Origin: an uncultured Bermanella sp.
Lineage (GTDB): Bacteria > Pseudomonadota > Gammaproteobacteria > Pseudomonadales > Oceanobacteraceae
DNA: 44,235 bases
Reading direction: 5' to 3'
Assembly: GCA_913058575.1 (NCBI GenBank)
Contig: CAJXRF010000048.1
Location: 1 to 44,235, forward strand
Positions 1-9,005 of this stretch are shown piece after piece; the stretch's first letter is position 1; every line of letters starts with the position of its first letter. The notes beneath the pieces are model-generated. The model made no database searches. It was not told the origin of the DNA and saw nothing but the letters and a program-made list of their open reading frames with translations. A program made the translations under genes and the position numbers.

Positions 1-808
1 ATGGAAAATCATCCAAGGGTAAGCCTAGTTCACTGCGCAATGCGGCGTGTAGATGCATTGGGTAAATAAACCTGCCTTTTCCTGTGACGTTAATTTTCAG
101 TGTGCTTGAGTTTATGGGTAATGAATTTTCCCCGCTCATTAATGCTTTAAGGATTAGCCCTAAGCCGACATCTTTGCTTTGTGCTAATGCAACTTCATCA
201 TCACTGGGCAATCGCTCAGTCATGATGATGGTGGCCTGCCTTAGGGTCGGGCCAGTATCGCTCATGGCCACCGTATCTTTGATATTGGCGCGGTAGAAAC
301 TGAGAATGATGCTTAGGTCACTGTCGGTTGGATCAAGAGGCTCAATGGGGTCTTCGCCATCAGATGGGTCATCAACGCTATTGTTATCTTCAGAGGGTTG
401 CTCAGGCATAGTCACAGAAGGCTCATCAGGAATACCTTGGCCTAAAAAGGCTCCTAGCATGTACTCAGCCACATCTTCGGAGCATTGATCGATGCAACTG
501 GATACATCGCCTACTGGTATGGTTTCGCTGACGTATGCGGTCAGTTGCTCATAATTGTCCTCATATTCATTCACAGTACCACCTGGGCCACCGCTGCCAT
601 CAGCACCGTGGCAATTGGCACACTGTTGCGTATAAAGGGCTAAACCATCTTGATTTGTGCTGCTACTACCAGTGGGCTGGTCAGATCTGGCGTCACTCAT
701 GGCCTGGTGATTTCGATTGGTATCACAGTCCACAATCGCAAGAGTTGGCAGCAATATAATCCCAGAGGCCACTTTACGGAGATGTATTGGTTTTTCAATG
801 ACGCTCAT
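1..808 (-). CDS. Exported c-type cytochrome-like protein, partial (continues beyond left edge)
   Basis: An open frame runs without a stop from an ATG at 808 to the window edge (about 269 codons seen). The start is preceded by a strong GGGGGAG ribosome site. Residues 11-26 are basic then hydrophobic, which suggests export; the Cys at residue 28 follows Asp, so a lipobox is not convincing. A haem-binding CANCH motif lies at residues 63-67, inside a segment resembling class I cytochrome c. A strongly acidic, Pro/Ser-rich linker follows (about residues 135-170). The last part, with an RLPSDDE segment, resembles the C-terminal modules of multi-domain cytochromes of the DUF1592/DUF1588 kind. Substrate and redox partner are unknown. 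The haem motif is seen; the family assignment beyond it is inference. Confidence 0.7.
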   Translation of the reverse strand, partial: MSVIEKPIHLRKVASGIILLPTLAIVDCDTNRNHQAMSDARSDQPTGSSSTNQDGLALYTQQCANCHGADGSGGPGGTVNEYEDNYEQLTAYVSETIPVGDVSSCIDQCSEDVAEYMLGAFLGQGIPDEPSVTMPEQPSEDNNSVDDPSDGEDPIEPLDPTDSDLSIILSFYRANIKDTVAMSDTGPTLRQATIIMTERLPSDDEVALAQSKDVGLGLILKALMSGENSLPINSSTLKINVTGKGRFIYPMHLHAALRSELGLPLDDFP

Positions 809-1313
809 TACCGTGCTCCCCCAAAAAAGTGTACAACAGCATTTTATTTTTAATTTTTTATGCTGACGAATAATATTATAAGGGGTGAGTATGGTGAGAG
901 AGAATCGCTTATGAAAGAAAAATTAAAGGAAAAAAGAACCGAATGGAGTTAATGTGAGGTTCGTCAACTCGTAGCTTGGCTTCTATATCATATCTGCATA
1001 GGCGGGTAATGAGGGTGAACACCTAATTTTAAGTGAGCGCTATTGATAATGAAAGATAAAATAATTGGCTTGATTTATTTGTTTAGCTGTTTTTTAAAGC
1101 GATAATAAATTTCAAATATATCATGCATTTTTTTGTATGTGTTTTGAAAAGTTATTTACTCATCTTTTAGCTGTGATACTGATTTTGTCAAGTTTATAAA
1201 TTAAGCTAATTGCACTAAAAAGTCACACAATCTGCTAAGATAGGTCTATTCAATGGAAGCTATTCCCTAGTCAGTAGAATAAGCCAGTACCCCTATTCTA
1301 CAGAGGAACATAA
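809..1313. promoter_or_regulatory. AT-rich divergent intergenic region, no gene seen
   Basis: About 500 bases separate the minus-strand cytochrome-like gene from the plus-strand response regulator. I see no ORF with a plausible ribosome site beyond a few codons. A TGCTAAGAT sequence at about 1233-1241 fits an extended -10 element for the response regulator, but no well-spaced -35 is obvious. The rest is AT-rich and probably holds both promoters. Confidence 0.35.
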
Positions 1314-1925
1314 ATGCTAATAAAAATTATTTTGGCCGATGATCATCAGTTATTTCGTGAAGGCATTAAAACCTTATTAGAGGCGGTAGTTGGTTATACC
1401 GTGGTGGCCGAGGTGGACGATGCTATTAGCCTTAAAGAAGTCATTGGAAAAGTGCCGGCTGATTTAGTACTGCTCGATTACCGTATGCCAGGGGGCGGTG
1501 CTTTAACGAGTCTGAATGAGATTAAAAAAAGATACCCTCAAACCAAAGTGATTGCATTAACGGGAATTGATTCAAGTGCCTTGTTTAAGCAATTAATTAA
1601 TAGCGCTGCCGATGGGGTTTTACATAAAGAAATATCGGCCCAAGAACTGTTGCAAGCCGTCAGTGACGTTTTAAGCGGAAAAAAAGCCTATTCAGCCAGA
1701 GTAAAAGAACAAACCATTAATCAAAAACCTGATTTATCCAATCGTGAATATCAGGTGTTAGATTTAGTGGTAGAAGGCTTCAGCAACAGTGAAATTGGCG
1801 AGCGATTAAATTTGTCTGCCAAGACCATAGAAAATCACCGTTATAACTTAATGAATAAACTTGAAGTGCGTAATGTTGTAGAACTTATGCATTACGCTCG
1901 AAAAAATGGTTTATTTAGCGATTGA
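1314..1925 (+). CDS. NarL/FixJ (LuxR-type) two-component response regulator
   Basis: This 203-residue protein has the classic two-domain layout. The receiver domain (about 3-120) carries the acidic pair D9/D10, phospho-acceptor D55 in LLDYRMP, T83 and K105. A LuxR-type helix-turn-helix follows (about 141-198, LSNREYQVLDLVVEGFSNSE). It should bind DNA after phosphorylation. The start is preceded by AGAGGA at good spacing. Its stop codon overlaps the ribosome site of a tiny leader ORF leading into a hybrid kinase gene, so the two are very likely one operon and probably a cognate pair. The regulated pathway cannot be read from sequence; a linked solute-binding protein/kinase pair suggests control by a small periplasmic ligand. 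Confidence 0.93.
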   Translation: MLIKIILADDHQLFREGIKTLLEAVVGYTVVAEVDDAISLKEVIGKVPADLVLLDYRMPGGGALTSLNEIKKRYPQTKVIALTGIDSSALFKQLINSAADGVLHKEISAQELLQAVSDVLSGKKAYSARVKEQTINQKPDLSNREYQVLDLVVEGFSNSEIGERLNLSAKTIENHRYNLMNKLEVRNVVELMHYARKNGLFSD

Positions 1926-1933
1926 GGATTTAT

Positions 1934-1966
1934 ATGAACTCGCCTGTTAATTTGATTGAATGTTAA
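1934..1966 (+). CDS. 10-codon leader ORF coupled to the hybrid kinase
   Basis: A ten-residue ORF (MNSPVNLIEC) has its own GAGGA ribosome site nine to ten bases upstream, overlapping the stop of the response regulator. Its TAA at 1964-1966 overlaps the ATG at 1966 of the hybrid kinase as TAATG. The kinase start has no Shine-Dalgarno sequence of its own, so ribosomes probably reach it by termination-reinitiation from this leader. Whether the peptide has a function is unknown. Confidence 0.45.
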   Translation: MNSPVNLIEC

Positions 1967-3726
1967 TGTTTGAAAAACTAGTTTCAAAATTTCCCCACCA
2001 AGATGATCCTATTAACCCGGTGAATGAAGTTCGCTTGGACATGCTGTTTAAGCAAACCCAAGTAATGGGATTTTTAAGCTTTGTGCTGGCGGCCATTTTA
2101 GCATTTTTAATGATCGATTCTCCCCATGGAGAAGGTGTGTTTGTATGGGCTAGTCTAATTGGATTACTGTTTATTATTCGTTGGTTTTTTTTCTATCGAG
2201 TCATATTTAAACTTCGTGCGCAGGGGGTACATAGATTTCGTTTATTTCACGGTGTGATCGTTTCTTTTATGTTGATGGCCGGCTTACTGTGGGGCGCTGG
2301 GGCGTTTTTGTTTATGCCCTATATAGATGAGGTAGAGTTATTTGTTACTTTCATTACGATTCTAGTGGGCATTACTGCAGGAAATATTCCCGGTTTTGCA
2401 CCTTCTTTTATAGGGTGTTTGTGTTTTATGGTTCCAACGCTCATGGGAGGCGCTTTTAAAGCATATAGTTTTGGATACTATGTATTATTTTTCGTGGTGA
2501 CTCTTTACACTGGGTACTTGGCATTAACAGCGCGGCGTATGTCTAAAGTGGTTATTCGTACCATTAGTATTAATATTGAAAATGAGCGCTTGTTAAAGCA
2601 AGTGACACAAGCCAAAGAGCACGCTGAAAAAGCGAACATTCAAAAATCTAAATTTTTAGCCTCAGCCAGCCATGATTTGCGTCAGCCGCTAAATTCCATG
2701 GGATTATTTTTATACGCGTTCTCTCAAACATTAAGAGACAATAAACCTAACCTGAATGTTTTTGAAAAGGTTCAGCATTCCTATGAGGCTTTAAAGGAGT
2801 TATTTGATGCTTTACTAGAGGTGTCGCGCTTAGACGCAGGCAATGTTGAATGTGTCATGGAGCCGGTGGCGCTAACCCCTTTATTAACCCATTTGGTAGA
2901 TGAATTTAAAGAGCAAGCCAAAAATCAGAATTTAGAGATTATTTATAATGGTGCTCAAAATACGGTGATGGCAGATCGAATACTGCTGTCGAGAATTGTG
3001 CGAAACCTGTTAGAAAATGCCATTAAATATACGGAACAAGGGAAAATTACGGTTGAAGAATCTGTGCAGGGGCAAACGCTAAGCTTGAGCATTAAAGATA
3101 CTGGCATCGGCATTGCTGACTGTGAACTAGAGAATATTTTTGATGAATATCACCAGCTTTCAAATAATCGTCGAGATCGCCGCCAAGGCATAGGGCTTGG
3201 CCTAGCCATCGTTAAAAAGCTAGCGGCCTTAATGGATTATTCTATTAAGGTGCAATCTTTTTTAGGGCAGGGTTCAAAATTTAGCATTGATTTGGGCATT
3301 GCCATTCAAAAAGAAAGTAAGGCCCCTGAGCACCAAATTGAAACGCTTGCCGAGCCTTTTGTCACTCTGCACAGGGTCTTAGTGGTAGATGACGACCCCG
3401 ATAGCCTTTTGGGTTTAGGCTGGTTGTTAGAGTCTTGGGGGTATCAAGTGGACAAAGCCGCTAGCTATGAAGAGGCGTTGGCGGTTATTGGCAACCATTT
3501 ACCGGACATTATCTTGATGGATTATCGCTTACAGGACAATATGAACGGCATTCAAGTATTGCTGAAGTTGGCTAGGAAAATTTCTAAGCCGGTGGAGGCC
3601 ATTATCATCACTGGGGACACCGACCCTGAGATATTGCAGCATATAAAGGGCAATGGTTTTTTGTGTTTACATAAACCCATTGACGCTGAGCAATTAAAAG
3701 AGGAATTGAATCACCTAATGGCTTAA
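1960..3726 (+). CDS. Membrane-bound hybrid sensor histidine kinase with C-terminal receiver
   Basis: The 588-residue protein begins with six or so hydrophobic segments (about residues 30-195) with little periplasmic sequence, so sensing may occur in the membrane. A HisKA domain follows with H238 in ASASHDLRQPLNS, then an HATPase with N-box RNLLENAIKYT, DTGIGI and GIGLGLAI. The C-terminal receiver (about 465-588) has D521 in IILMDYRL. Two ATGs compete: 1960 and 1966. The latter overlaps a leader stop and is the likelier start, shortening the protein by two residues. The architecture matches orphan-type hybrid kinases linked to NarL-type regulators in pseudomonads and other gammaproteobacteria. 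It probably acts with the upstream regulator; the signal is unknown. Confidence 0.92.
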   Translation: MLMFEKLVSKFPHQDDPINPVNEVRLDMLFKQTQVMGFLSFVLAAILAFLMIDSPHGEGVFVWASLIGLLFIIRWFFFYRVIFKLRAQGVHRFRLFHGVIVSFMLMAGLLWGAGAFLFMPYIDEVELFVTFITILVGITAGNIPGFAPSFIGCLCFMVPTLMGGAFKAYSFGYYVLFFVVTLYTGYLALTARRMSKVVIRTISINIENERLLKQVTQAKEHAEKANIQKSKFLASASHDLRQPLNSMGLFLYAFSQTLRDNKPNLNVFEKVQHSYEALKELFDALLEVSRLDAGNVECVMEPVALTPLLTHLVDEFKEQAKNQNLEIIYNGAQNTVMADRILLSRIVRNLLENAIKYTEQGKITVEESVQGQTLSLSIKDTGIGIADCELENIFDEYHQLSNNRRDRRQGIGLGLAIVKKLAALMDYSIKVQSFLGQGSKFSIDLGIAIQKESKAPEHQIETLAEPFVTLHRVLVVDDDPDSLLGLGWLLESWGYQVDKAASYEEALAVIGNHLPDIILMDYRLQDNMNGIQVLLKLARKISKPVEAIIITGDTDPEILQHIKGNGFLCLHKPIDAEQLKEELNHLMA

Positions 3727-3959
3727 ATGGCCATGAGGTTATTCCTTTCTTTAATAAGGGCCAGCATGAGGCCTAGCTGCTCATCCTTTCTTTTCAATAT
3801 ATGGCTCAAGCTGACTGCCTAGCCTAATTCATTTTTACCCGCTAGATTTCGCTAAAGCCCCGCCTTCAAGTGTTACTGGTGAATTGTAATAATTAAGCCA
3901 AACTTAATGCTGGGTGTTGCTAGATAGGTGGAAAGCTTATTCGGATTTTATTTGACAGC

Positions 3960-5192
3960 TTGAAAGCCGTGTTGACTGCTTATATATCTCGGTGTGCATT
4001 ACGGACAACTCTCGTGATGCTTTTGGCTTGCCTGTTTAATCTAAGTGGCTGTGACTACCAGAAAAAACCACCCATTAAAGTGGGCATTTTACATTCTCTA
4101 ACCGGTACCATGGCCATAAGTGAAACCGCTTTGGTAGACGCATCCTTAATGGCCATTGAAGAGCTTAATAAACGCGGTGGTGTGCTGGGCAGGAAGCTTC
4201 ATCCCATTGTGGTGGATGGTGCCTCAAATTGGGATCAATTTGCTTTAGAGGCAGAAGACCTGATTACTCAGCACCAGGTTTCGGTGATTTTTGGCTGCTG
4301 GACATCCGCTTGTCGAAAAGCCATTAAGCCCGTGATTGAAAAATACAACCATATACTGTTTTACCCTTTGCAGTACGAAGGTTTAGAAGCATCCCCCAAT
4401 ATCGTTTACACCGGTGCAGCCCCTAATCAGCAAATCATTCCCAGCGTTCACTGGGCATTAGAAAATATCGGAAAAAATATTTATTTAGTGGGCTCAGATT
4501 ACGTTTTCCCCCGAACAGCTAATATGATCATTAAAGATTTACTGAAAAATCGAAACATCAGCGTGTTGGGTGAAACTTATTTACCCTTAGGCAGCCATGA
4601 TGTTGCAGAGCTTATTGACGACATTAGATTAAAAAACCCTAACCTTATTATTAACACTATCAATGGCGACAGTAATGTGGCTTTTTTTAAACACCTGCCA
4701 AAAGATCTTAAAATTAAAGTGATGTCATACAGTATTGCTGAAACGGAAGTGCTTAGCATAGGTACTGACTTATTACAGGGGCATTATGCGGCATGGAACT
4801 ACTTTCAAAGCATTAACACATCAGAGAACTTGGAGTTTGTTGAAAATTTTAAAATAAAATTTGGGCAGCATCGGGTGATTGATGACCCCATGGAGGCCGC
4901 TTACACAGGGGTACATTTGTGGGCGCAAACCGCCGAAACCGCTGGTTCACACTTGCCTACTTTAGTTAGGGCAGCCTTAGGGTATCAAAGCATGAAAGCC
5001 CCTCACGGCGTGGTGTCTATTGATAAAAAAAGCCAACACTTATGGAAAACCGTGCGCATTGGGGAGATTATGGCAGATGGACAATTTGAAGTGGTCTGGA
5101 GCAGCGGAACTTCGGTCCGCCCAGCCCCCTTTCCATCGACATACAGTCGCCAGGAATGGTTAAAAAGATTGGAGGCTATTGAGTCCCCATGA
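3960..5192 (+). CDS. UrtA-type (urea/short-chain amide) periplasmic binding lipoprotein
   Basis: The protein has a lipoprotein signal peptide ending in the lipobox LSGC and a type 1 periplasmic-binding fold (Peripla_BP_5). It matches the UrtA/AmiC family very closely: GILHSLTGTMAISE, IEELNKRGGVLGR, VIFGCWTSACRKA, LFYPLQYEGLE and YTGAAPNQQ. No permease or ATPase gene follows. Its last four bases instead overlap the start of a sensor kinase (ATGA at 5189-5192), so it most likely acts as a ligand receptor presenting an amide-like compound to that kinase. The start is uncertain: TTG at 3960 or GTG at 3969 is needed to supply the basic N-terminus, since the first ATG (4017) lies inside the hydrophobic core. 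Confidence 0.85.
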   Translation: MKAVLTAYISRCALRTTLVMLLACLFNLSGCDYQKKPPIKVGILHSLTGTMAISETALVDASLMAIEELNKRGGVLGRKLHPIVVDGASNWDQFALEAEDLITQHQVSVIFGCWTSACRKAIKPVIEKYNHILFYPLQYEGLEASPNIVYTGAAPNQQIIPSVHWALENIGKNIYLVGSDYVFPRTANMIIKDLLKNRNISVLGETYLPLGSHDVAELIDDIRLKNPNLIINTINGDSNVAFFKHLPKDLKIKVMSYSIAETEVLSIGTDLLQGHYAAWNYFQSINTSENLEFVENFKIKFGQHRVIDDPMEAAYTGVHLWAQTAETAGSHLPTLVRAALGYQSMKAPHGVVSIDKKSQHLWKTVRIGEIMADGQFEVVWSSGTSVRPAPFPSTYSRQEWLKRLEAIESP

Positions 5193-7234
5193 ACCAATAT
5201 ACCCTGTCGAAAAAATTATTTATTTGGATATTTTTAAGCGCCATTGTACCTGTGGTGGTGTTGACGACTATTTATTTAGTATCTTTTCGGGCAAGTTTAT
5301 TATCACAAGAAAAAGAGCACCTTTCACAATTGGCCGATAAAAAAGTCGAGCAAGTGGAGGTATATATTTCACAGCGCATTGATGATGCTCGGTTATTGTC
5401 AAAATCGGTACAAAGTGAACAATTATTAGCAGATCTCATTCCCCTTTATAAGCATAAGCAGAAACAAACGCAGGCCTATTATCTTAAGGAGAAAATTCAT
5501 AGAAGTTTTTTTCAAGATTTTAAGGAGCGAGGTTATTTTGACATATTTTTAATTTCTCCTGAGGGAGACATTGTTTTTTCTTTGATTCATGAAAGTGATT
5601 TTGCAACGAATATTTATCGCGGTGAATACCGGAATAGTGGCCTTGGTAGCGTGGTGAAAAGAGCCAGCTATTTTTTGGAAGCGTCTTCTTCTTCTTTTGA
5701 ATATTACTCTCCCTCTGGTGAGGCTGCTGCATTTGTGGCGGCGCCCATATTAAGAGCTGGAAAGCTCATTGGAATAGTAGCCCTGCAGGTGGATTATAAT
5801 ATTATTCAGGATGTTACCCTAGATCTTGGCGGCTCAAAAGAATCTAGAGAAGTGGTGGTGGCTTCAAAGCACGGTAATTATTTCTCTTATCAAACCCGCG
5901 TAAAATATGATCCCAGTATTGAAGTGGGACGAGAATTGCCCATAGCTGAATTGCCTTATCCACTTTATAAAGCCATGGGCGGTGAAAGAAGTACCGCTGT
6001 GGAACTGGACTATCGTAATGTGAAGGTGATTGCGGCTTCTCGTTATTTACCCTCAATGCACTGGGGAATGGTGTTTAAAGAAGATTACAGCGAGGCCATG
6101 CAAGTATTTGATAGGCTTATGTATTTTTCCATTGCAGCTTTAGTATCAATATCTTTTGGGGCGTTAATTCTTGCCCGTTATTTAGGTCAAGCTGTGGCGA
6201 AGCCGTTAGTGAATATGACAAAGGCAACTCGCGCCATCGCTCAGGGAGATATGGACTTAACAGTGGAACTGGAGGGTTTTAAAGAAAGCTTTGAGCTGGC
6301 AGAAAGTTTTAATAAAATGTCAGGACGATTAAAGGATGCGCGTAATAATTTAGAACATAAAGTCATTGAACGGACATTCGAGCTAGAACAAGAGATGAAA
6401 CTTCGAAAAAAAAATGAAATGGATCTAGAAAATAGTTATTTAGAGATTAATCGCTCCATGTTGCATTTAAAGACCGCGCAAGACCAATTGATCGAATCGG
6501 AAAAAATGGCATCTTTAGGCTCTTTGGTGGCCGGCATAGCCCACGAAATTAATACCCCCTTAGGCATTGCTATTACCTCTAATGGCGTGTTGAAAAGTAC
6601 TTTGAATGAAATGGAAAAGGATTTGAATAATAAAACCTTAACCCAGGGAGTATTTAAAGAGCACCTTATTAAAATGAATGAAATAGAGTCTTTATTGGAT
6701 AATAATCTTGGACGTACTGTGACTCTTGTAAAAAATTTCAAACAAGTGGCGGTGGATCAAACTAATTTACACAAAGCTAAATTTTACTTGTTTGAGCTGG
6801 TAGAATCTTTATTGGCAAGCCTACTTCCTGAAACGAAAAGGCACCCTGTGGAAATTATTAACGACGTACGTGATGATATTGTGATTGACTCATATTCAGG
6901 GGACTTTTATCAGTTGCTCACCAATTTAATATTAAATGCCATGGTTCATGCTTTTGAAGGAAAAGAAAAAGGCAAGCTTATTATTAGTGCGCGACTTAAA
7001 GGGGATATCGTCACACTTAGTGTTAGTGATGATGGTAATGGTATTCCAGAAGAAAGCCTTAGCAGTATATTTGAACCCTTCTTTACCACTCGCCGCGGGG
7101 CAGGGGGTTCCGGATTAGGTTTGAGTATCGTGCACAATATAGTGAAACAAAAATTAAAGGGCGATATAGAAGTACATTCTACGATTAATAAGGGCACTGA
7201 GTTTGTGGTGCGCTTCGCCAATAGCCTTCCTTGA
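5189..7234 (+). CDS. dCache-HAMP sensor histidine kinase, partner of the binding lipoprotein
   Basis: The order in this 681-residue kinase is TM1 (about 10-32), a large periplasmic dCache-like domain (about 35-305), TM2 (about 310-333), HAMP, a coiled coil rich in Glu/Lys/Leu (about 380-445), HisKA with H452 in GIAHEINTPLG, and a C-terminal HATPase with DDGNGIPEE and GSGLGLSIV. It has no receiver of its own, so it must phosphorylate a separate regulator; the NarL-type protein 3.3 kb upstream is the nearest candidate. Translation is coupled to the UrtA-like gene by a four-base overlap, which fits a two-part sensor (binding protein plus kinase). A hairpin at 7240-7260 ends the unit. Confidence 0.92.
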   Translation: MNQYTLSKKLFIWIFLSAIVPVVVLTTIYLVSFRASLLSQEKEHLSQLADKKVEQVEVYISQRIDDARLLSKSVQSEQLLADLIPLYKHKQKQTQAYYLKEKIHRSFFQDFKERGYFDIFLISPEGDIVFSLIHESDFATNIYRGEYRNSGLGSVVKRASYFLEASSSSFEYYSPSGEAAAFVAAPILRAGKLIGIVALQVDYNIIQDVTLDLGGSKESREVVVASKHGNYFSYQTRVKYDPSIEVGRELPIAELPYPLYKAMGGERSTAVELDYRNVKVIAASRYLPSMHWGMVFKEDYSEAMQVFDRLMYFSIAALVSISFGALILARYLGQAVAKPLVNMTKATRAIAQGDMDLTVELEGFKESFELAESFNKMSGRLKDARNNLEHKVIERTFELEQEMKLRKKNEMDLENSYLEINRSMLHLKTAQDQLIESEKMASLGSLVAGIAHEINTPLGIAITSNGVLKSTLNEMEKDLNNKTLTQGVFKEHLIKMNEIESLLDNNLGRTVTLVKNFKQVAVDQTNLHKAKFYLFELVESLLASLLPETKRHPVEIINDVRDDIVIDSYSGDFYQLLTNLILNAMVHAFEGKEKGKLIISARLKGDIVTLSVSDDGNGIPEESLSSIFEPFFTTRRGAGGSGLGLSIVHNIVKQKLKGDIEVHSTINKGTEFVVRFANSLP

Positions 7235-7239
7235 TTTAT

Positions 7240-7260
7240 CTAAGGCATGACCTTAGTTTT
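7240..7260 (+). terminator. Short intrinsic terminator after the sensor kinase
   Basis: CTAAGG and CCTTAG form a six-base stem around a five-base loop and are followed by TTTT. It sits six bases after the kinase stop codon. The stem is short and the T tract modest, so efficiency is uncertain. Confidence 0.5.
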
Positions 7261-7348
7261 AAGCAGCATAGGAAAGCCACGAGTTTTAAGAGTTGTCAAA
7301 ATTACGGGTAGGGATACATTTATAACGAATTTCCTTTAGTGTGCTGTC

Positions 7349-8851
7349 TTAACATTCAGTATAACTGACCGCTAAGCCCCCAAGAGCTGTTTCTTTATAT
7401 TTATGGGACATTTCTAAGCCGGTTTGTTTCATGGCGGCGATGCAATTATCAAGCGACATAAAATGCTCTCCTGATCCTCGTAGTGCTAAGGAAGCGGCTG
7501 TGTAAGCTTTAATGGCACCAAAACCATTGCGCTCAATGCAGGGCACTTGCACCAACCCTTTTACCGGGTCGCACGTCATGCCTAAGTGATGCTCAAGAGC
7601 AATTTCGGCGGCGTTTTCAATTTGCTTTGATGTGCCATTTAATACCGCGCATAAACCAGCCGCGGCCATGGCTGCTGCCGAACCTACTTCACCTTGGCAA
7701 CCCACTTCAGCCCCTGAAATAGAACTTTTATATTTTATAATGCCGCCAATGGCCGCGGCGGTCAGTAAAAAAGTACGCACCTGATTTTGTACTTTATTTT
7801 CCAGCTTCTTTTCTAAATTTTTCTGTCCCTGATTTTTATGAGTGGCAGTTTCCAATTGCGATTTAACCCAGTAATACAACACCGAGGGAATGACGCCTGC
7901 CGCCCCGTTGGTGGGGGCGGTTACCACCACATGGCCATCGGCATTTTCTTCATTGACTGCCATGGCATAAGCACACAGCCAGTCATTCAGGTTGGCGCTT
8001 TGCGGATGGGCAGTGAGCTGTTCATGTAAACCTTGTGCGCGGCGCTTAATGTTTAAACCACCAGGTAGTGTACCTTTAACGGTTAAGCCATTTTCAATGC
8101 ATTGTTTCATGGTGGCCCATATATGATCTAGCCCTTTAGTAAGAACGTGCTCATTGATACCTTTTAATTCGTTTTGCATTTTCATTTGGGCGATGGACAA
8201 ACCGCTATCAGCGCTCATGGTTAGCATTTCATTGGCGCTGTTAAAACCATAAGGGTATTCAATATTGGCCATCATTTTTAATGGCGCCACCAGTTGAGTT
8301 ATTTCACGTTGGGTGTTAATGAAGCCACCGCCGATGGAAAAATAGGTTTCCGTTAGCAGTATTTCTTCGCTTGATTTTGCAGGGGGTTGATCTTTTATTA
8401 AGTTAAATACCATGCCATTGGGATGTTCAGGCAGTGGCGGGCCTAGGTCAAAAACAGTATCTTCATTTGGGTTAAAAAATATAACGGCGGGGGTGAGGAC
8501 TGAATTGTTTTTTGACAGTTCAATTTTGTCTTTTTTTAAAAGTGTATTAACCAGCTCATTGATATTTTCGCCGCCTAACTCACTGGGTTGAAAGCCATGT
8601 AACCCTAACACAATGGCATTATCCGTACCGTGACCCTTACCGGTAAAGGCCAATGAACCTTTTAAACGGCAAGTGATGCGCAGCGTTTGGTTGTTGGGTT
8701 GATAGTTTTCATCACTCAAAAAGCCCGCCACCTTTACCATGAAAGCATTGGCCGCAATCATGGGCCCCATAGTATGGGAGCTGGATGGACCAATGCCGGT
8801 TTTAAACAACTCTAAAACACTAATAAACATGCCAATGCCTTGAATGCCCAT
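7349..8851 (-). CDS. sdaA: L-serine dehydratase (L-serine ammonia-lyase, iron-sulfur type)
   Basis: This enzyme converts L-serine to pyruvate and ammonia in the cytoplasm using a [4Fe-4S] cluster. The single-chain form is seen: the N-terminal beta domain starts with [20 protein letters not shown], and the C-terminal alpha domain has the cysteine segments [18 protein letters not shown] and [11 protein letters not shown]. The first ATG (8851) has no clear ribosome site, while the ATG at 8830 has AAGG at good spacing and gives the family-typical N-terminus MFISVLELF, so 8830 is the likelier start. At 500 residues it is longer than the usual about 455, mainly through an insert after LYYWVKSQL rich in Lys, Asn and Gln. 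It is divergent from phoA and appears monocistronic. Confidence 0.95.
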   Translation of the reverse strand: MGIQGIGMFISVLELFKTGIGPSSSHTMGPMIAANAFMVKVAGFLSDENYQPNNQTLRITCRLKGSLAFTGKGHGTDNAIVLGLHGFQPSELGGENINELVNTLLKKDKIELSKNNSVLTPAVIFFNPNEDTVFDLGPPLPEHPNGMVFNLIKDQPPAKSSEEILLTETYFSIGGGFINTQREITQLVAPLKMMANIEYPYGFNSANEMLTMSADSGLSIAQMKMQNELKGINEHVLTKGLDHIWATMKQCIENGLTVKGTLPGGLNIKRRAQGLHEQLTAHPQSANLNDWLCAYAMAVNEENADGHVVVTAPTNGAAGVIPSVLYYWVKSQLETATHKNQGQKNLEKKLENKVQNQVRTFLLTAAAIGGIIKYKSSISGAEVGCQGEVGSAAAMAAAGLCAVLNGTSKQIENAAEIALEHHLGMTCDPVKGLVQVPCIERNGFGAIKAYTAASLALRGSGEHFMSLDNCIAAMKQTGLEMSHKYKETALGGLAVSYTEC

Positions 8852-8950
8852 TAAAGGTAGGTTTTGTTATTAACAGTATAGTTAACCCAGCTAGACCTCA
8901 CCATTTGGGTGTTAAGTAAGTGGTGATCATTATAACTTTGCATTTCTAAG

Positions 8951-8980
8951 CTGCCTTAAGCCGTCATCTGTGCTTATAAT
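8951..8980 (+). promoter_or_regulatory. Probable phoA promoter with weak PhoB-like half sites
   Basis: A perfect TATAAT (8975-8980) lies 25 bases before the phoA start. Just upstream, CTGCCTT and CCGTCAT (8951-8957, 8961-8967) resemble the Pho-box half site CTGTCAT at five and six of seven bases, but the spacing is three instead of four. No good -35 is present, as expected for an activator-dependent promoter. Phosphate control is plausible and unproven. Confidence 0.35.
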
Positions 8981-9005
8981 CGGCCCATTATAAAAAGGCC
9001 TAATT

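Noticed and set aside
6436-6741. 101-codon minus-strand frame within the sensor kinase
   Set aside because: It overlaps the HisKA region entirely and has no ribosome site or motif.
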